Both the position numbers and the translations under genes were made by a program. Source: DAISJD01 sp036821645 (GTDB taxonomy: Bacteria > Pseudomonadota > Alphaproteobacteria > ATCC43930 > CGMCC-115725). Taken from it: a DNA stretch of 17,839 bases. The stretch covers positions 1 to 17,839 of the forward strand of contig DAISJD010000057.1 in assembly GCA_036821645.1 (NCBI GenBank), read 5' to 3'. Every line of letters begins with the position of its first letter. Position 1 is the stretch's first letter. Positions 15,440-17,839 of this stretch are shown here, piece after piece. Under the pieces are notes generated by a model. It searched no databases, was not told the origin of the DNA, and saw nothing but the letters and a program-made list of their open reading frames with translations.

Positions 15440-15645
15440 TATGATTATAATTGTAGATAAATTCTCGATTGCGGGAAAATGTCTCGCAAAACTTGAAGAC
15501 ATGTCTTAACCTTGTCCGTTCATATATTTCATACCGACATCTAATATATTTTATATTTTTATTTCTTAAATCAAAATTAATTTATAATTAATATCGAAAA
15601 TATCGATTCTCTTATCGAGCATTGACCACACCACTCACAATTTCT
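15440..15645. other. AT-rich intergenic region upstream of the hydrolase and downstream of lysR
   Basis: A stretch with base composition far from its neighbours: positions 15541-15600 contain only 5 G/C out of 60. No gene is supported. Small dyads are visible: TTAATT-TAT-AATTAA at 15577-15591 and ATCGA near 15593-15607. These may help end lysR transcription or serve as upstream control sequence. Such DNA could be curved and bound by silencing proteins; that is inference. Confidence 0.7.
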
Positions 15646-16554
15646 TTATCTAAAATGCGCGTCATTGCGCATCGCACCAACCATATGCTCGATAAAGGCA
15701 CGCACACGGTCGGGGACGATGCCCGCACCGTGAAGGGCGTGGATCTCTTCGAGATCGCCCGGATTATAAGCCTCCAAGAGTGTGACGAGGGTCCCCTGCG
15801 CGATATCGTCAGCCACATGCCAGTGACCGAGACGGGCAATCCCCTGCCCAGCAAGCGCCATAAAGCGTAAGCTTTCCCCGTTATTGACCCGGATCCGCCC
15901 CCCAACCTGAACCGAGAACGCACGGTCCTTTTCAATGAAGGGCCACCCGATCGACCGCGGTCGAAAGGTAAAACCAAGACAATCATGGTCCAATAAATCG
16001 TGCGGATGGGCGGGAATCCCGTGGTGCGCCAGATAGGTTGGGGCCGCACAGACGACCCGCCGCGCCGCGCCCAATTTACGGGCCATAAGACCGCTATCGG
16101 GCAAAGCCCCAACCCGAAACGCGATATCGGCCCGATGGGTCAGAAGATTGATCACATCGTCGTTCAAGCTGATATCCAGAGTTAGTTCGGGAAATTTCCG
16201 CATAAAATCAGGGATCGTCGGCAGGACATAACGGGTTCCGAATGGGACGGAGGCATTAATCGACACATGCCCCCGGACCAATCCCCGGCTGACGGCATCG
16301 TCGGCGGCATCAAGGGCCGCCAACACGTCCCGCCCCGCGCGCAGATAGGTCTCACCCTCTTGGGTCAGGGTTAAAACCCGCGTGGTCCGGGCCAAGAGCC
16401 GCACACCGAGCCGCGCCTCCAACCGCGCAATGGCTTTGCTCACAGCCGACGGCGCCATGTTCAAACTGCGAGCGGCAGCCGAAAACCCACCCAAATCGAC
16501 CACACGGACGAAAATCTCGATTTCCCCGGATCGGTCCATGGCAAGGTGCCGCAT
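15646..16554 (-). CDS. LysR-family transcriptional regulator
   Basis: A 302-aa DNA-binding regulator. The winged helix-turn-helix occupies about residues 10-66 (GGFSAAARSLNMAPSAVSKA, then RLEARLGVRLLARTTR and LTLTQEG). An effector-binding domain of the periplasmic-binding-protein type spans ~95-295, with the typical VSINASVPFG entry. The ATG at 16554 is chosen because GAGGAAAGA lies directly upstream; a second ATG at 16539 lacks such a site. The gene is divergent from a short-chain dehydrogenase gene 96 nt away. By the usual LysR rule it probably controls that gene and itself. The inducer is unknown. The subfamily resembles the large group of oxidoreductase-linked regulators. Confidence 0.94.
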   Translation of the reverse strand: MRHLAMDRSGEIEIFVRVVDLGGFSAAARSLNMAPSAVSKAIARLEARLGVRLLARTTRVLTLTQEGETYLRAGRDVLAALDAADDAVSRGLVRGHVSINASVPFGTRYVLPTIPDFMRKFPELTLDISLNDDVINLLTHRADIAFRVGALPDSGLMARKLGAARRVVCAAPTYLAHHGIPAHPHDLLDHDCLGFTFRPRSIGWPFIEKDRAFSVQVGGRIRVNNGESLRFMALAGQGIARLGHWHVADDIAQGTLVTLLEAYNPGDLEEIHALHGAGIVPDRVRAFIEHMVGAMRNDAHFR

Positions 16555-16563
16555 TCTTTCCTC

Positions 16564-16631
16564 AAAAGAAAAAATATTATTCTTTTTTACCGCTTAATCA
16601 TCTGGATCGCCAGGGATATGTTGGTCCCAAC
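16564..16631. promoter_or_regulatory. Candidate LysR operator region with two dyads
   Basis: Between the divergent lysR and dehydrogenase genes lie a perfect 7-bp inverted repeat AAAAGAA-N9-TTCTTTT (16564-16570/16580-16586), directly beside the lysR ribosome-binding site, and a second dyad GTTGG-TC-CCAAC (16620-16631), 19 nt before the dehydrogenase start. Their sizes fit LysR recognition or promoter-overlapping control, but no promoter hexamers are convincing. Confidence 0.4.
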
Positions 16632-16650
16632 TTTTGACACGGGGATCATC

Positions 16651-17439
16651 ATGGACTTAAAACTCATCGGATCGCGCGCCTTGGTTACGGGATCCACCGC
16701 TGGGATTGGCTTTGAAATCGCCAAAAAACTCGCTACCGAAGGGGCCCATGTCACGATTTGCGGGCGCGATGCGCGCAAATGCGCAGACGCCGTCACGGCG
16801 ATTCACCAAGCCGGCGGCAGCGAAATCGGCGTCATCGTGACCGACATCACACACCCGGACGGCATGGCCTATTTGCTGAACCAAGTGCCCGAGATCGATA
16901 TTTTGGTGAATAATCTCGGCATCTATGAAAGCAAGCCCTTCGTCCAGATCACCGATGCCGATTGGACGCGCTATTTTGAGATCAACGTCATGAGCGGCGT
17001 TCGCCTGGCGCGGGCCTATTTCCCCGCCATGCTGACCCGCGATCAGGGTAGGGTCATCTTCATCGCCAGTGAAACGGGTCTTGCGGTCGATCCGGACATG
17101 ATCCATTACGCCATGACCAAAACCGCCCAGATCGCCATTGCGCGCGGTCTTGCCGGTTTGACGAAGGGTACCTCGGTCACGGTCAATAGCATCTTGCCGG
17201 GCCCCACCCGATCGGAAGGCATCGTCGATTTTCTGCGCAGCGTCGCCCCGGACCCATCGGCCGACGAAGCCACGATCGAAGCGGCCTTTTTCACCAAGGC
17301 CCGGGCCAACTCACTGTTGCAGCGCCTGATCGAGCCTGAGGAAATCGCCAATCTGGTAGCCTTCCTCGCAAGCCCACTCTCATCCGCCACCAACGGCGCC
17401 GCCATCCGGATCGAAGGCGGATTGATCAATAGCATATAG
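16651..17439 (+). CDS. Short-chain dehydrogenase/reductase (SDR family oxidoreductase)
   Basis: A 262-aa NAD(P)-dependent oxidoreductase of the classical SDR type. The cofactor motif TGSTAGIG is at residues 13-20 and NNLG at 87-90. The catalytic tetrad is Asn112, Ser140, Tyr153 and Lys157 (YxxxK). A C-terminal IEGG motif near the end is typical of the beta-ketoacyl-reductase-like group. CGRD after the second strand puts Arg where NADP-preferring enzymes often have it. I chose the ATG at 16651, with GGGG 7 nt upstream, because it gives the normal MDLKLIGSRALVTG N-terminus; earlier in-frame ATGs (16546, 16618) add unrelated residues. It is divergent from lysR and likely its target. The substrate is unknown. 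Confidence 0.93.
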   Translation: MDLKLIGSRALVTGSTAGIGFEIAKKLATEGAHVTICGRDARKCADAVTAIHQAGGSEIGVIVTDITHPDGMAYLLNQVPEIDILVNNLGIYESKPFVQITDADWTRYFEINVMSGVRLARAYFPAMLTRDQGRVIFIASETGLAVDPDMIHYAMTKTAQIAIARGLAGLTKGTSVTVNSILPGPTRSEGIVDFLRSVAPDPSADEATIEAAFFTKARANSLLQRLIEPEEIANLVAFLASPLSSATNGAAIRIEGGLINSI

Positions 17440-17472
17440 CTCGGGGGGCGCTGATCGGTCAGAGTACCGCCG

Positions 17473-17703
17473 TGACCTGTTCCCCGCAAATGTACGCGCT
17501 TTGAGGTCGAGTCCGTTCCATCGGGGAGACGGACTTATGAAGCGCAGTCGGTTTAAGGAAGTGCAGATCATCGGCATTTTGAAGGCGCAGGAAGCTGGTG
17601 CGAAGACGGCGGATGTTTGCCGTAAGCACGGGGTTTGCGAGGCGACGTTCTACAAATGGAAGGCGAAGTACGGCGGCGTGGAGGCGTCGGAGGCCAAGCG
17701 GCC
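17473..17703 (+). mobile_element. Truncated left end of an IS3-family insertion sequence
   Basis: The left terminus probably begins at TGACCTGTTCCCCGC (17473), in keeping with IS3-family ends that start with TGA. A short leader and the first ~55 codons of orfA follow. Similarity stops at about 17703, where the expected leucine-zipper part, all of orfB and the right terminal repeat are absent. The remnant ends 50 nt before a tRNA terminator, so a deletion removed most of the element. The boundaries are approximate; no target duplication can be identified. Confidence 0.7.
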
Positions 17704-17746
17704 TTCCTGGCCTGCACGAAGGACTCTTGTTTGGGGCCGATTGTGA
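17537..17746 (+). pseudogene. IS3-family transposase OrfA, 3'-truncated
   Basis: The frame starts at ATG 17537 with a GGAGACGGA ribosome-binding site and reads MKRSRFKEVQIIGILKAQEA. A helix-turn-helix follows (KTADVCRKHGVCEATFYKWK, residues 23-42), then KYGGVEASEAKR. This is the standard OrfA N-terminus of the IS407/IS51-like branch. After residue ~55 the sequence departs from the family, and a chance tail of 14 residues ends at 17746. The normal protein is ~85-100 aa, continues into a coiled coil and frameshifts into OrfB; neither is present. It cannot encode active transposase. Confidence 0.83.
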
Positions 17747-17784
17747 AACAAAAACGGCTTAGAGGTTTTATTCTCTAAGCCGTT
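17747..17784 (-). terminator. Rho-independent terminator of the tRNA gene
   Basis: A perfect 12-bp inverted repeat AACGGCTTAGAG / CTCTAAGCCGTT (arms 17753-17764 and 17773-17784) has an 8-nt AT-rich loop. Read on the minus strand it is followed by TTTGTTTC, and it starts 8 nt after the tRNA 3' end. Strong intrinsic terminator for the tRNA transcript. Confidence 0.8.
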
Positions 17785-17792
17785 GATATTTT

Positions 17793-17839
17793 TGGATGCG
17801 GGGGCCAGATTTGAACTGACGACCTTCAGGTTATGAGCC
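17793..17839 (-). tRNA. Initiator tRNA-Met (fMet, CAT anticodon), 3' half; cut by the window edge
   Basis: The minus strand reads GGCTCATAACCTGAAGGTC, then a T-arm with TTCAAAT, then CCCCGCATCCA, matching the 3' half of bacterial initiator tRNA. The anticodon loop is CTCATAA with CAT. A72 is present, as needed for the unpaired 1:72 end of initiators, and CCA is encoded (17793-17795). Two departures are visible: the discriminator is U73 instead of A73, and C41 is U, so the third of the three G-C anticodon-stem pairs is lost. The T-stem change A52/U62 is compensated. The 5' half lies outside the window, so function cannot be fully judged. Confidence 0.85.

Noticed and set aside
1..17839. CRISPR arrays, toxin-antitoxin, restriction-modification or other defence modules
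   Set aside because: I looked for regularly spaced repeats and for small paired genes on both strands and saw none. The only mobile trace is the IS3 remnant.

Overview
This window reads as a piece of an alphaproteobacterial chromosome, most likely a Rhodospirillales-type organism. The evidence is the gene order tldD / coxB-coxA-ctaB-(coxF)-ctaG-coxC / SURF1, the moderately high GC coding sequence, and promoter shapes of the TTGNCN-N17-TANNNT kind. The genus cannot be fixed from sequence alone.

Layout. (1) Positions 2-451 (+): the 3' part of a pyroglutamyl-peptidase gene, running toward an M32 carboxypeptidase on the other strand. (2) Positions 558-8099 (-): the aa3-type cytochrome c oxidase locus. 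In transcription order it holds coxB (CuA subunit), coxA (heme a/a3-CuB subunit), ctaB (heme O synthase), a 41-aa one-helix protein in the coxF position, ctaG/cox11 (CuB insertion) and coxC. A strong terminator follows coxC. Beyond it lie SURF1 and the M32 carboxypeptidase, joined by an ATGA overlap. Two unusual intercistronic hairpins sit at the coxB-coxA and coxA-ctaB junctions. (3) Positions 8100-8475: a divergent regulatory region with a candidate coxB promoter. (4) Positions 8476-13045 (+): tldD, a secreted clan-A-type glycoside hydrolase with a probable C-terminal carbohydrate-binding domain, a RimJ-type acetyltransferase, and an uncharacterised small membrane protein. The last three are packed tightly (2-nt gap, then ATGA overlap). 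A bidirectional terminator ends this strand run.

(5) Positions 13127-15376 (-): a large secreted alpha/beta-hydrolase (lipase/esterase type, Ser-Asp-His triad visible) with extra N- and C-terminal domains. It has its own well-formed promoter in a strikingly AT-rich intergenic region (15377-15645). (6) Positions 15646-17439: a divergent LysR regulator / short-chain dehydrogenase pair with dyads between them. (7) Positions 17473-17839: the left end of an IS3-family element with a truncated orfA, then a terminator and the 3' half of an initiator tRNA-Met gene on the minus strand, cut by the window edge.

How the genes work together: coxB, coxA and coxC encode the oxidase core. ctaB, ctaG and SURF1 supply heme and copper maturation, and the small coxF-position protein is probably an assembly or accessory factor. 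The remainder is housekeeping proteolysis (pcp, M32, TldD) and accessory secreted hydrolases. No defence island, CRISPR array or prophage is visible. The most unusual items are the coxA-ctaB RNA element with two competing stems, the initiator tRNA with U73 and a broken third G-C pair, and the two accessory secreted enzymes.
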